DNA of 64,000 bases from Ruoffia tabacinasalis (GCF_042652985.1 NZ_JBHSHQ010000050.1:43443-107442); one strand, 5' to 3'; shown: positions 1 to 8,904, counted from the stretch's first letter. Numbers and translations are program-made. The notes: generated from the sequence alone by a model not told the origin.

Positions 1-113
1 AAATTAAATATTTTATCTAATAAACTTTTCGATAAATAGGATAAAAATCCTATATTTAATCGAATTTTTGAAAATAAATATACACTTTCTATGAAAAAAC
101 TTTCATTAAGACC

Positions 114-142
114 TTGCAAAGACAAGGTTGTTTGATTATAAT
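114..142 (+). promoter_or_regulatory. Sigma-A promoter of rpsU-yqeY
   Basis: A -35 TTGCAA (114-119) and a -10 TATAAT (137-142) are separated by exactly 17 bp, which is close to consensus. They lie about 70 bp upstream of the S21 start codon, leaving a moderate 5' untranslated region. The small hairpin CCTTG/CAAGG overlaps the -35 and may be incidental. Confidence 0.7.
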
Positions 143-212
143 ATTACAAGAACTTTATTATTTTTCATAAAAAATAGTAAGGTCAGAAAAGCTTGGGAGG
201 AGGGGATTCATA

Positions 213-386
213 ATGTCTAAAACAGTAGTTCGTGATAACGAATCATTAGAAGACGCTCTTCGTCGCTTTAAGCGAGATGTTTCAAAAACAGGTACTTTAA
301 GAGAAGCACGTAAACGTGAATTTTACGAAAAACCAAGTGTTAAACGTAAGAAAAAATCGGAAGCAGCTCGTAAAAGAAAATTCTAA
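213..386 (+). CDS. rpsU: 30S ribosomal protein S21 (bS21)
   Basis: A 57-residue, strongly basic protein of the normal bS21 length. It begins MSKTVVRDNESLEDALRRFK and ends in a Lys/Arg-rich tail (KKKSEAARKRKF), both diagnostic of the family. S21 is a small-subunit protein close to the anti-Shine-Dalgarno end of 16S rRNA and helps initiation. The ATG follows a purine-rich GGGAGGAGGG site by a few bases. The gene sits directly upstream of yqeY, as in Bacillus and lactic acid bacteria, and probably shares its transcript. It is shorter than common ORF cut-offs. Confidence 0.97.
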   Translation: MSKTVVRDNESLEDALRRFKRDVSKTGTLREARKREFYEKPSVKRKKKSEAARKRKF

Positions 387-407
387 ATAACAGATAGGTG
401 AGGCGAA

Positions 408-851
408 ATGTCACTAACTGAACGAATTAATCAAGACGTCAAGCAAGCGATGAAGGCTAGAGATAAAGAGACTTTAAAAGTATTACGTATGTTGAAGTCG
501 GCATTACAAATGGAGCAATTAGAGCATTCTGAACCTTTAAATGAGGAGCAAGAAATTACGATAATTGCTCGCGAATTAAAACAGCGTAAAGATTCTTTAG
601 CTGAATTTGAAAAAGCTGGACGACAAGATTTAGTAGATGAAGTAACCGATGAAATTGTAGTAGTCGAACGTTACTTACCTAAACAATTATCAGAAGAAGA
701 AATTGAAGTTGAAGTTCGAAAAGTAATGGACGAACTGAATGCAACTTCTAAATCTGACTTTGGTAAAGTTATGGGGAAAGCTATGGCCAACCTAAAAGGA
801 AAAGCTGATGGTAACCTTGTAAAAGAAGTTACAAAGAATCTATTAGGTTAA
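408..851 (+). CDS. yqeY: GatB/YqeY domain protein
   Basis: The 147-residue product matches the YqeY family along its whole length. It has the N-terminal helical segment (SLTERINQDVKQAMKARDKE) and the family motif VERYLPKQLSEEE around residues 88-100, followed by GKVMGKAMANLKGKADG near residues 119-135. This fold is related to the tRNA-binding tail of the GatB amidotransferase subunit. YqeY itself has no established reaction, so a role in tRNA or amidation biology is only inferred. A GGTGAGG site precedes the ATG. It follows rpsU by 21 bp and is closed by a terminator, so the two form a short operon. Confidence 0.93.
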   Translation: MSLTERINQDVKQAMKARDKETLKVLRMLKSALQMEQLEHSEPLNEEQEITIIARELKQRKDSLAEFEKAGRQDLVDEVTDEIVVVERYLPKQLSEEEIEVEVRKVMDELNATSKSDFGKVMGKAMANLKGKADGNLVKEVTKNLLG

Positions 852-859
852 TCTTTTTA

Positions 860-885
860 AACACCCGAAAGGGTGTTTTTATTTT
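860..885 (+). terminator. Terminator of rpsU-yqeY
   Basis: AACACCC-GAAA-GGGTGTT hairpin followed by a T-rich run, starting 9 bases after the yqeY stop codon. This is a typical short intrinsic terminator. Confidence 0.85.
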
Positions 886-892
886 TATACAA

Positions 893-928
893 AAAGCTGC
901 GAGTAAGAGAAATCTCACTCGCAGCTTT
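893..928 (-). terminator. Terminator of the metallophosphoesterase gene
   Basis: A perfect 12-bp stem (AAAGCTGCGAGT at 893-904 with ACTCGCAGCTTT at 917-928). Read on the minus strand it is followed by TTTTTG, so it terminates the leftward phosphoesterase gene about 20 bp after its stop codon. Confidence 0.85.
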
Positions 929-947
929 ATTTATCTAGTATAGAAAA

Positions 948-2855
948 TTATTTAGTAATTTCATAAGAATGAACAAGTGTTGTTTCACGGTTATCTAAAT
1001 CTTCACCAACCACTTGATATAATTCATAAGTGACAGTATCTGAAGTCACGTCTACAACAGAGTAGTATTGGAAGTTTGATTCACGGGCATTTGAATGACC
1101 TTCTGCATAGAATGACGAAACGAATGGTTGTTCTTCTGTTAATAATAACTCGCGGAAGCTATTAATGTTTTCTTCAGTTAATTCATGACCGAATAAGTCT
1201 TCGTATGTTTCATGAATATCTTCGTTTTCTAAGATCCAATCAAAACTTTCAAGTTTATAAATCGTGTTATAAGTCTTAGTTCCTGCTGTACTTGGAATAA
1301 AGAAGACCGTTCCTTCAGGATTATTGAACGTTGTCACGTCCTCATTCGTTTCACCGGCAGTGGCTACTTCTGCATTCCCGAATGCTTCAGCATTATGAGT
1401 TAGTGCATGCGTCACAGTTAAGTTGTGATCGTGTCCATTAAAGACTAAATCAACATCATACTCATCTAGTAAAGCCATTAAATCATCACGAATTAATTGG
1501 ACACTTTCATCTTCTAATGAATGATAAGATGAAGAGAATAGAGGGCGGTGATAGCTGACAAATACCCAGTCAATGTCTCCATTGTCCTTAGCTTCTTGAG
1601 CTTTTTGTAACTCTTCCTCAAACCACTCCATTTGGTTATCTAAGATTGCTGGTGCTTCATCTTCGTCTGATTCATTTGCTTGTTCAGTGTTTAAGTTAAT
1701 GAATTGTACACCGTTATAACGAGTTGAGTAAGCTGCACCTGAATCCATGCCTTCAACGGCATTGTCGGTATTAATATGATCTAAGAAGTTATCATTATCA
1801 TGGTTACCGGTGATAAACATATGTGGCATTTCATTATTTAATGGTAATAATGCATCTAAAGTTAAGTCCCATTCTGTATCGTTCCAGTCATCATTAACCA
1901 CATCACCTGTATGTAGAGCAAATTTTGCATCTTCTGCATTAGGGTTTTCTAACATTGATTGAATCGTAGAATTTGAATAATCAGCTTCTGAACGTTGGTT
2001 TTCTGATGAGAAAGCATTTTGAGTGTCAGTATAGTGAATGAATGAGAAATCTTCATTTGATTCGCTTGCTGTTGTAAATGTCGCTTCTTCAGATAATTCA
2101 CCGTCTTTATTTCCAACTGCGTAGTGATATACAGTATTTGGATTTAATTCAGTCGCAGTCGCTTTATAGGCTGTTTCAGTAAAGCTAGGGTAAGGTAAAC
2201 CTAAAGAATAATTATCAAACCCTTTGTCTAACCATAATAGGTTGTCATTTGAGAATACTTCATCAGTATAGTATCCAATAACTTGATCTGGATTTTCAGC
2301 TGCAATCCATGGGTCATCATCGTCTGTCATTGGCTCATCTTCTTCCTCATCCCACATAATAGCATAAACGTAATGCCCGTCTTCTGTCATTTGGTTATAG
2401 AAAGCATCATCAATTTCAATGATTTCAGGATCTACTTTAGCAGCGTCATCCATCGATTGCCCATCTTCCCAAATGTATAACTTAGCGTTCTCATCTGCAT
2501 CCGTTGTGTGCCATTGGAAATGCATTGATGTCGAAGGATCATCTGTTAAGTTTGTTGTAATTCTGTTTGGTGTATTATTCACAGGCGCCTCAGGATTGGC
2601 TGGATTTTCTTGAGTGCCTTCTGCAGTTTCTCCACCAATCGTTACTGTCGTAATATTACCCTCATCGTCAAATTCAATGCCGTCTTCTGCCGTAATTGCT
2701 TCTTCAGAATATGCCTCATCATTCGCACGTTCCTCATTAGCGATATGTGTATTTTCAGTGATTGAACCTGTGGTTGTTTCTTGTGCGTGAACATTAAATC
2801 CAACGCTTGATAACATAGTCGTTGCCAGTAAGGCAGATAAGACCATTTTTTTCAA
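948..2855 (-). CDS. Secreted metallophosphoesterase with N-terminal purple-acid-phosphatase-like domain
   Basis: A protein of about 635 residues with a signal peptide (hydrophobic core LSALLATTML, likely cleavage VHA|QET near residue 24). An acidic linker follows, then a fibronectin-like/PAP N-terminal domain (about 95-265) and a calcineurin-like phosphoesterase domain. Metal-binding blocks visible in order are HYTDTQ (about 274), TGDVVND (about 316), GNHD (about 351), YHRP (about 436) and GHDHN (about 473). It should release phosphate from organic esters outside the cell. Upstream lies a strong Pho box, so induction on phosphate starvation is likely. The start is uncertain. TTG at 2855 is 16 bases from AAGGAG, while an in-frame ATA at 2862-2864 is spaced ideally (7 bases) and would add MKS. 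Substrate unknown. Confidence 0.88.
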   Translation of the reverse strand: MKKMVLSALLATTMLSSVGFNVHAQETTTGSITENTHIANEERANDEAYSEEAITAEDGIEFDDEGNITTVTIGGETAEGTQENPANPEAPVNNTPNRITTNLTDDPSTSMHFQWHTTDADENAKLYIWEDGQSMDDAAKVDPEIIEIDDAFYNQMTEDGHYVYAIMWDEEEDEPMTDDDDPWIAAENPDQVIGYYTDEVFSNDNLLWLDKGFDNYSLGLPYPSFTETAYKATATELNPNTVYHYAVGNKDGELSEEATFTTASESNEDFSFIHYTDTQNAFSSENQRSEADYSNSTIQSMLENPNAEDAKFALHTGDVVNDDWNDTEWDLTLDALLPLNNEMPHMFITGNHDNDNFLDHINTDNAVEGMDSGAAYSTRYNGVQFINLNTEQANESDEDEAPAILDNQMEWFEEELQKAQEAKDNGDIDWVFVSYHRPLFSSSYHSLEDESVQLIRDDLMALLDEYDVDLVFNGHDHNLTVTHALTHNAEAFGNAEVATAGETNEDVTTFNNPEGTVFFIPSTAGTKTYNTIYKLESFDWILENEDIHETYEDLFGHELTEENINSFRELLLTEEQPFVSSFYAEGHSNARESNFQYYSVVDVTSDTVTYELYQVVGEDLDNRETTLVHSYEITK

Positions 2856-2906
2856 AGATTTTATTTACATTCTCCTTCTACAATATTTTTGTTATTTCCA
2901 TCACTA

Positions 2907-2912
2907 ACTATA
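2907..2912 (-). promoter_or_regulatory. -10 element of the phosphoesterase promoter
   Basis: TATAGT on the minus strand, 9 bp downstream of the nearest Pho-box repeat. There is no good -35, as expected for a PhoP-activated promoter in which the activator replaces -35 contacts. Confidence 0.6.
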
Positions 2913-2921
2913 CGATAGAAG

Positions 2922-2960
2922 TGTAAATTTCCTGTAAATATTGTGTAAATTAGATGTAAA
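2922..2960 (-). promoter_or_regulatory. Pho box: four TTTACA repeats at 11-bp intervals
   Basis: Read towards the phosphoesterase gene, the sequence holds four identical TTTACA hexamers (plus-strand TGTAAA at 2922, 2933, 2944 and 2955). They are spaced exactly 11 bp apart, one helical turn. Bacillus PhoP binds direct repeats of TT(A/T/C)ACA with about 5-bp gaps, so this is a full-length site for two PhoP dimers. With transcription starting near 2900 the box covers roughly -22 to -60, the usual place for activation. The PhoPR regulators are not in this window. Confidence 0.88.
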
Positions 2961-3011
2961 GATGAAAAAAATGAAGTAACTTTGCTCTACCATGCAATGT
3001 TTAAAGGATTT

Positions 3012-3020
3012 TGTTATAAT
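3012..3020 (+). promoter_or_regulatory. Extended -10 promoter of phoH
   Basis: TGTTATAAT forms an extended -10 element (TG at 3012-3013, TATAAT at 3015-3020). No convincing -35 is seen 17 bp upstream. It lies 80 bp before the chosen phoH start. Confidence 0.6.
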
Positions 3021-3099
3021 TAGGTACTAAAGTTCATTTTTTTATGTATTTATGGTAATCTTATTTTAATTAAAGACAATGATAAAAGGAGCGTATTAT

Positions 3100-4059
3100 T
3101 TGAGCGGAGCAGATGCATTTTCACAACAAGTTATTGTATCAAACCAAGATTGGTTATTAGCGATACTAGGAACACATGATAAGTATGTTCGATTACTCGA
3201 AGAGAACTTTGATATTCAGGTAAGTAATCGTGGCGAAGTCATAACAATATCAGGAAAAGAAGAAGATGTTGAGATGACACGAGCAATCATGTTGAATTTA
3301 GTTGAGCTTTTAGAAAGAGGGATTACCCCTCGAACGATGGATATCATTACTGCTGTTAAGATGGCAAAAAATGGAACCATTGAATATTTCATTAACCTAT
3401 TTGAAGAAGTCATCGGTCGAGCATATGACGGAACAGCGATTCGTGCGAAAAATTTTGGACAATTACAATATGTCAAAGCAGTTGAAACTCACGATGTGGT
3501 GTTTGGAATTGGTCCTGCAGGTACAGGGAAGACCTTCTTAGCTGTTGTTTTAGCAGTTCAAGCTATGAGAGAAGGCCGTGTTAAGAAAATCATCTTAACT
3601 CGTCCTGCCGTAGAAGCCGGAGAGAGCCTTGGATTTTTACCAGGCGACTTGAAAGAAAAAGTAGATCCATATCTGAGACCTGTTTACGATGCACTTTATG
3701 CTATTTTTGGGATGGAACATACAAATCGTTTGATGGAAAGAGGTATTATTGAAATTGCGCCTTTAGCATATATGCGTGGTCGTACATTAGATGACGCTTT
3801 TGTTATCTTAGATGAAGCTCAAAATACAACCATTGCACAAATGAAGATGTTCTTAACACGACTTGGCTTTGGTTCTAAGATGATTATTAACGGTGACCAA
3901 ACTCAAATTGACTTACCGAAAGGTGTTAAATCTGGCTTGATCGATGCCGAGAGAAAATTAAATAAAATAAATAAAATTAAATTTAATTACTTTGATGAAT
4001 TTGATGTTGTACGTCATCCAGTTGTAGCGGATATTATTAGAGCTTATTCTGAGGATTAA
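3100..4059 (+). CDS. phoH: PhoH family ATPase
   Basis: PhoH-like P-loop protein. The Walker A GPAGTGKT and Walker B VILDEAQN motifs are plain, as is the conserved RPAVEAGESLGFLPGDL block. An N-terminal KH-like segment precedes the ATPase domain. I place the start at TTG 3100, not the ATG at 3079, because AAAGGAG (3085-3091) sits 8 bases before the TTG and lies inside the longer reading. The result is 319 residues, the normal PhoH length. Cellular function is poorly known; the gene is a constant neighbour of pgpH and ybeY, which hints at RNA metabolism. The phoH name is historical and does not by itself imply phosphate control. Confidence 0.93.
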   Translation: MSGADAFSQQVIVSNQDWLLAILGTHDKYVRLLEENFDIQVSNRGEVITISGKEEDVEMTRAIMLNLVELLERGITPRTMDIITAVKMAKNGTIEYFINLFEEVIGRAYDGTAIRAKNFGQLQYVKAVETHDVVFGIGPAGTGKTFLAVVLAVQAMREGRVKKIILTRPAVEAGESLGFLPGDLKEKVDPYLRPVYDALYAIFGMEHTNRLMERGIIEIAPLAYMRGRTLDDAFVILDEAQNTTIAQMKMFLTRLGFGSKMIINGDQTQIDLPKGVKSGLIDAERKLNKINKIKFNYFDEFDVVRHPVVADIIRAYSED

Positions 4060-4081
4060 TTTTTATATAGGGGGGAGAAAA

Positions 4082-6304
4082 ATGAACCAGCAACTACGGA
4101 AACTACAGACGTTATTAGGCACATTATTCATCCCTCTAATTATTTTGCTTATGTCTGTGTTGATATTTTTCATAGGTTTTACTGATGTGCAACCTGAACA
4201 ATATAACTTTCGGATCAACCAAGTAGCGGAGGAAACGGTTCAAGCACCTGTAACAATAGAAGATACTGAACAGACTGAGATAAATAGGGAACGTGCACGC
4301 TCAAGCGTGCCAGACGCATATGTATTTCAGCCTGCTATTCTTGAACAACAAGTGGAGCAGGCTGAAGAGTTTTTTAATTTAATTTATTCTATTAGAGTGA
4401 ATGAATACTCAACCGTCGACATTAATGAGATGCTTGAAGATTCTGTATTAAGTAATCTGATGGATATCACTTCGATTGATAGTCAACGAACTGAGACACA
4501 ATCCGTTCCGTTTGGACAATTAGAAGATACTGAACAGCTTGTAGTTTATAATCAAGCGGTCTTAGCGAGTGAGGGTGATTCGGTCAGAGAATTAGATGAT
4601 TCGCTATCAGTGGACTCAATTACTACGCTATTAACAGTGAATAATGAAGCATTGAATCAATTGCAACAGCAAATTAATGATTTACTTGCGAGTGTTTTAA
4701 GTAGTGAAATTGAATCGACTGATTTAAATCAAATTTTATCAGATGTGAATCAGTACATTAGAGAATTGGATATTGACTCTGAAAGTAAGGGAATTATCAG
4801 CGAATTAATGCAGGAATTGGTTGTACCAACAGTTGTCTTTAGTGAAAGCGAGACAGAAAAGCGTCGTGAAGAAGCTGAGAATGCTGTTCAACCGAGCTAT
4901 ATCTTACAGGGGCAAATTATCGTCCAAGAAGGACACATTATTAACCAAACAACCTATAGACAATTAGATTTATTAGGTTATTTAGATCAAGAGTCGAATA
5001 ATGATTTATTAATTGCTTTTGCTGCAGTCATTATCATTCATGCAATCGCACTTGTTTACTATGTTGTTAAAGAGAAAGAAAAAGCGTTATTGGACATTGA
5101 ATTAGGTACACAAATATTGGGCTATGGCTTACTCTTTACAGTAAGTTTCCTTGTCTTGAGAGTGTTGCATATATTGCAATTGAATGGGATTGATTATGCC
5201 ATGTTATTTCTGCCAATCTATGTGATCCCAATGTTGTTAAGACCAAGAACTAATATAAGATTAACCTTATTCTTTATGGGCTTTTTCAATTTATTGGCGT
5301 TATTTATATCACATGATGGCGATAGTATGACTGTGACCTTTATGATTACGATCTTTTATTTCTTTAGTTCATTGATTTCATTAAGTTATCAATTATTAGT
5401 GAAGAATAAAAATTCATTAAGATACGGTTTCTTATATGCATTAGCTTTGCATGCCGTTTTTGCGATACCGATTGTGTTGATGACGAACGTTACATTAGTA
5501 TCTGAAACTTCAGTCGTTATATTATCGTTTATTTTATTTAATTTACTGATTGCATTTGGCATTTATTTCTTTATTGAACCATATTGGCATAAACTGTTAA
5601 GCAGCAAAGCACCATTAACATTAAATCAACTAGCGAATTTAACTCATCCGCTACTGAAAAGTATTGTGGAGAAAGCTCCAGGTTCATATCATCATAGTAT
5701 GATGGTAGCGAATATTGCAGCGAATGCTGCGGATGCTATCGGATCAGATTCATCGTTAGTAAGAATTGCATCGTATTATCATGATATTGGAAAGGTAAAT
5801 CATCCATTGTTTTTTGTTGAGAATTTATCTGAAGGAATGGAGTCACCACATTCAATGGTGACGGCTGAAGAGAGTGCCGCCATTATTATTGGGCATGTCA
5901 CTGAAGGTGAAAAGATTTTACGAGAATATGATATGCCAGAAAGTGTAATAGATATTTGTATGCAGCATCACGGAACTACTTTAGTAAGGTATTTTTATCA
6001 TCAAGCGAAACAAGCTGACAATCATGTGGACGAGGAAAAGTTCCGTTATCCTGGACCTAAACCTCAAAGCAAAGAAGCGATGATTATTATGATTGCTGAT
6101 TCAGTTGAAGCTGCTTCTAGAACAATTAAAGAACATACGCAAACGGCTTTTGAAAACTTAGTTGATAATATTATTAATGGAAAATTGGCTGAAGGCCAAT
6201 TTGAAGAGTGCCATATGACAGTCGCAGAATTAGAAAAAGTTAAAAAATCAATTGTACATACAATAGCAAGTACATTTCATACTCGTGTTGAGTATCCAGA
6301 TTAA
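4082..6304 (+). CDS. pgpH: 7TM-HD family cyclic-di-AMP phosphodiesterase (PgpH/YqfF)
   Basis: A 740-residue membrane enzyme expected to hydrolyse c-di-AMP, which controls turgor, potassium uptake and wall stress. Layout: one N-terminal membrane segment (about 16-38), a large extracellular 7TMR-HDED sensor domain, seven clustered membrane helices (about 300-500), then a cytoplasmic HD domain. HD metal ligands are visible as SYHHSMM (about 536), YYHDIGK (about 565), IIGHVTEG and MQHHGTT. Length and order match Bacillus YqfF and Listeria PgpH. It begins 22 bp after phoH behind a GGGGGAG site and is followed 17 bp later by ybeY, so one operon is likely. Confidence 0.95.
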   Translation: MNQQLRKLQTLLGTLFIPLIILLMSVLIFFIGFTDVQPEQYNFRINQVAEETVQAPVTIEDTEQTEINRERARSSVPDAYVFQPAILEQQVEQAEEFFNLIYSIRVNEYSTVDINEMLEDSVLSNLMDITSIDSQRTETQSVPFGQLEDTEQLVVYNQAVLASEGDSVRELDDSLSVDSITTLLTVNNEALNQLQQQINDLLASVLSSEIESTDLNQILSDVNQYIRELDIDSESKGIISELMQELVVPTVVFSESETEKRREEAENAVQPSYILQGQIIVQEGHIINQTTYRQLDLLGYLDQESNNDLLIAFAAVIIIHAIALVYYVVKEKEKALLDIELGTQILGYGLLFTVSFLVLRVLHILQLNGIDYAMLFLPIYVIPMLLRPRTNIRLTLFFMGFFNLLALFISHDGDSMTVTFMITIFYFFSSLISLSYQLLVKNKNSLRYGFLYALALHAVFAIPIVLMTNVTLVSETSVVILSFILFNLLIAFGIYFFIEPYWHKLLSSKAPLTLNQLANLTHPLLKSIVEKAPGSYHHSMMVANIAANAADAIGSDSSLVRIASYYHDIGKVNHPLFFVENLSEGMESPHSMVTAEESAAIIIGHVTEGEKILREYDMPESVIDICMQHHGTTLVRYFYHQAKQADNHVDEEKFRYPGPKPQSKEAMIIMIADSVEAASRTIKEHTQTAFENLVDNIINGKLAEGQFEECHMTVAELEKVKKSIVHTIASTFHTRVEYPD

Positions 6305-6321
6305 ATAACGGAGGACAACTT

Positions 6322-6819
6322 ATGATTATAGATTTAATAGATGAAGATGGGTTACTAACTGAAGAACATACAGAAATGTTAAACCATATTATTACTCAAA
6401 CAGCTCATAAACTTGGATTAGGTGAGGGAATCGAAGTCGATATTTCTATCGTTTCTAATGATATTATTCATGAATTGAATAAAGAATACCGTGGTATCGA
6501 TCGACCAACAGATGTGTTAAGTTTTGCCTTAGAGGAAGACATAGAAGAGGCACCAAACTTCAACTTCGATTCATTTTCTAATATCGAAGGTGGCGGTGAT
6601 GTGTCCAAACACTTAGGAGATATTATTATTTCTTTTGAAAAAACCGTTGAACAGGCTGAAGATTATGGACATTCAGTCGAAAGAGAATTAGCATTCTTAG
6701 CTGTCCATGGCTTCTTACATTTGAATGGATATGACCATCAAACCGAAGCTGACGAAAAAGAAATGTTCTCGTTACAAGAAGAGGTGCTAGAAGAAAATGG
6801 CTTTTCACGAGGGCAATAA
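6322..6819 (+). CDS. ybeY: Endoribonuclease YbeY, 16S rRNA maturation factor
   Basis: A 165-residue member of the YbeY family, with the zinc-binding signature HGFLHLNGYDH (three His) near the C-terminus and the conserved DRPTDVLSFALEE block around residues 57-71. YbeY takes part in 16S rRNA 3'-end processing and 70S ribosome quality control. A GGAGG site precedes the ATG. Its last 23 bases overlap the start of dgkA in another frame, indicating translational coupling. Confidence 0.96.
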   Translation: MIIDLIDEDGLLTEEHTEMLNHIITQTAHKLGLGEGIEVDISIVSNDIIHELNKEYRGIDRPTDVLSFALEEDIEEAPNFNFDSFSNIEGGGDVSKHLGDIIISFEKTVEQAEDYGHSVERELAFLAVHGFLHLNGYDHQTEADEKEMFSLQEEVLEENGFSRGQ

Positions 6820-7183
6820 TAAATTTACGAAGTCTGTCTATCATGCAGTCCAAGGGATTATGGAGACAGTAAAAGTCGAAAGAAATATTAAAATCCATAT
6901 GATTATTACAGCTCTAGTTATCATTGCAGGCTTTCTATTCAAGATTAATTTAGTTGAGTGGTTGAGTATCGTTATTTGCATTGGCTTAGTCATCGGTATG
7001 GAATTATTGAATACTTCCATCGAACATACAGTTGATTTAGCGTGTCAAAAGGAGTACCATCAACTAGCGAAAAAAGCAAAAGATGCATCCGCTGGCGCAG
7101 TATTAGTAGTTGCTACCATGTCGGTTGTTATTGGAATGATTATATTTATACCAAAAATTTGGAAGTTAATATTTATTAATTAA
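6797..7183 (+). CDS. dgkA: Diacylglycerol/undecaprenol kinase (DgkA family)
   Basis: A 128-residue protein with an amphipathic N-terminus and three membrane helices. The family motif ELLNTSIEHTVDL (about 71-83) carries the catalytic Glu and Asn, and KKAKDASAGAVL follows. Gram-positive members mainly phosphorylate undecaprenol, feeding the lipid carrier of wall synthesis. The start lies inside ybeY (23-base overlap) and era follows within 10 bp, the usual ybeY-dgkA-era order; no cytidine deaminase gene intervenes as it does in Bacillus. Confidence 0.94.
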   Translation: MAFHEGNNKFTKSVYHAVQGIMETVKVERNIKIHMIITALVIIAGFLFKINLVEWLSIVICIGLVIGMELLNTSIEHTVDLACQKEYHQLAKKAKDASAGAVLVVATMSVVIGMIIFIPKIWKLIFIN

Positions 7184-7192
7184 GGAGTGTTT

Positions 7193-8098
7193 ATGAAAAA
7201 TAACAAATTTAAATCAGGTTTTATTACCATTATTGGTAGACCAAATGTAGGGAAATCAACTTTATTAAACCGTTTTGTCGGACAAAAAGTAGCAATTATG
7301 TCTGATAAAGCGCAAACAACACGTAATCGAATTCAAGGGGTTGTGACTGATGAAGAAAGCCAAATTGTCTTCATAGATACACCGGGAATTCATAAACCAA
7401 AACATGCGTTAGGTGACTTTATGTTGAATGCAGCATACAGCGCACTTAAAGGTGTTGATGGCATCTTAGTAGTTGTGAATGCCTCCGAAAAAATCGGACC
7501 TGGGGACCGCTTGGTGATTGAACGCGTGAAACAAGCGAACATTCCTGTGTTCTTAGTTATTAATAAGATTGATCTAGTAACACCAGACGAATTATTACCA
7601 ATCATTGACTCGTACCGTCAAGAACATGATTTTGATGAAATCTACCCAATCAGTGCCACAGAAGGTAATAATGTTGATGCGCTAGTTAAAGGAATTAAAG
7701 AAATTATTCCAGAAGGACCTCAATATTATCCAGCTGACCAAGTGATGGATCACCCAGAATACTTTATAGTCGCTGAATTTATTCGTGAGAAAATATTAGA
7801 ATTAACGCGCGAAGAAATTCCGCATTCGGTTGCGGTTCAAGTTGAGAGTATGAGACGTAACGAAGATGATAAGATTGAGATTCAAGCAGCTATTATTGTA
7901 GAACGCAGTTCTCAAAAAGGAATTATTATCGGAGCCCAAGGATCAATGATTAAAAAAATTGGTCAACGCGCTCGTCGAGATATTGAAATTCTATTAGGAG
8001 ATAAAGTTTATCTTGATTTATGGGTGAAAGTTCAAAAGAATTGGCGCGATCGTCGTACTCAATTGAATGACTTTGGTTATCAACCAGATAATTATTAA
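7193..8098 (+). CDS. era: GTPase Era
   Basis: Essential GTPase that binds the 3' end of 16S rRNA during 30S assembly. G motifs are clear: GRPNVGKST (G1), DTPG (G3), NKIDL (G4) and ISATEG (G5). A C-terminal KH domain holds GAQGSMIKKIG. I choose ATG 7193, because the GTG at 7187 overlaps the AAGGAG ribosome site (7182-7187). This gives 301 residues, the size of Bacillus Era. It lies in the ybeY-dgkA-era-recO run, next to functionally related rRNA maturation genes. Confidence 0.97.
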   Translation: MKNNKFKSGFITIIGRPNVGKSTLLNRFVGQKVAIMSDKAQTTRNRIQGVVTDEESQIVFIDTPGIHKPKHALGDFMLNAAYSALKGVDGILVVVNASEKIGPGDRLVIERVKQANIPVFLVINKIDLVTPDELLPIIDSYRQEHDFDEIYPISATEGNNVDALVKGIKEIIPEGPQYYPADQVMDHPEYFIVAEFIREKILELTREEIPHSVAVQVESMRRNEDDKIEIQAAIIVERSSQKGIIIGAQGSMIKKIGQRARRDIEILLGDKVYLDLWVKVQKNWRDRRTQLNDFGYQPDNY

Positions 8099-8115
8099 AT
8101 GACAGAGGTGATTAG

Positions 8116-8904
8116 TTGAATGAACGGTTTGAAGGGATTGTTTTGTTTCAAAGAAAGCATCGGGAACATGATGCGCTCGTAAAGATTTTTACAGAAGATT
8201 ATGGAACAAAAATGTTCTTTGTAAGAGGCTTACAAAAACCTAATCATCGCTTAACTAGTCAACTGATACCACTCACAGTGAACCACTATATTGGTAACAT
8301 AAATGAAGAAGGCTTATCTTTTCTAAAAGAAGCGAATACAATTGAAATTCATCGAAAAATTCAAACGGACTATATGAAACAAGCATATTCAAGTTATGTG
8401 ACCCAATTAGTAGATGCAGCGATTAATGACAACACACCAGATCAAGCATTATATGAGATGCTAAAGAAAGCATTGGAACTAATGAATAGCGATGTCTCTT
8501 ACGAAGCGATTACGATCAGCATGGAGATTAAGTTATTACGGTATTTTGGTTTTGACATACATTTTGATCGGTGTCGCATCTGTGGCACAACGGTACAGCC
8601 CTTTGATTTCAGTATGAAATTACAAGGGGTGTTATGTCAGAAACACTTTCATGAAGATCCATTTCGTATGCATATTGCGCCTAAGGCAATGTTTATTGCA
8701 AGTCGACTTGATTTAGCTAGTTTACATCAGATTAATAGTATTCAGGTTAGTCAGGAGACAATCCAAGAATTACGTCGATTAATGGATGAAATTTATAAAG
8801 AATTTGTCGGTATTAACTTGAAGAGTAAGAGTTATTTAAATAATTTGGACACTTTAAGTGCTTCCATGGAAGATGTCATCAGAAAACGACACAAATCTGA
8901 TTGA
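8116..8904 (+). CDS. recO: DNA repair protein RecO
   Basis: A 262-residue RecO. It has an N-terminal OB-fold (residues 1-80, starting NERFEGIVLFQRKHREHD) and a helical C-terminal part with a zinc-binding cluster (CRICG about 156-160, LCQKH about 178). RecO loads RecA on SSB-coated DNA together with RecR. The start codon is TTG, 5 bases after GAGGTG; an overlapping ATG 4 bases later is out of frame. It is the last gene before the glycine T-box and lacks an obvious terminator of its own, and the next promoter overlaps its stop codon. Confidence 0.95.
   Translation: MNERFEGIVLFQRKHREHDALVKIFTEDYGTKMFFVRGLQKPNHRLTSQLIPLTVNHYIGNINEEGLSFLKEANTIEIHRKIQTDYMKQAYSSYVTQLVDAAINDNTPDQALYEMLKKALELMNSDVSYEAITISMEIKLLRYFGFDIHFDRCRICGTTVQPFDFSMKLQGVLCQKHFHEDPFRMHIAPKAMFIASRLDLASLHQINSIQVSQETIQELRRLMDEIYKEFVGINLKSKSYLNNLDTLSASMEDVIRKRHKSD

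Noticed and set aside
35..58. AT-rich hairpin ATAGGAT-AAAA-ATCCTAT at the left edge
   Set aside because: It could be the terminator of a gene outside the window, but the T run is poor and the stem short; not enough to call.
2283..2613. Plus-strand open frames inside the phosphoesterase gene
   Set aside because: Antisense shadows of a well-supported gene, with no ribosome sites or family features.
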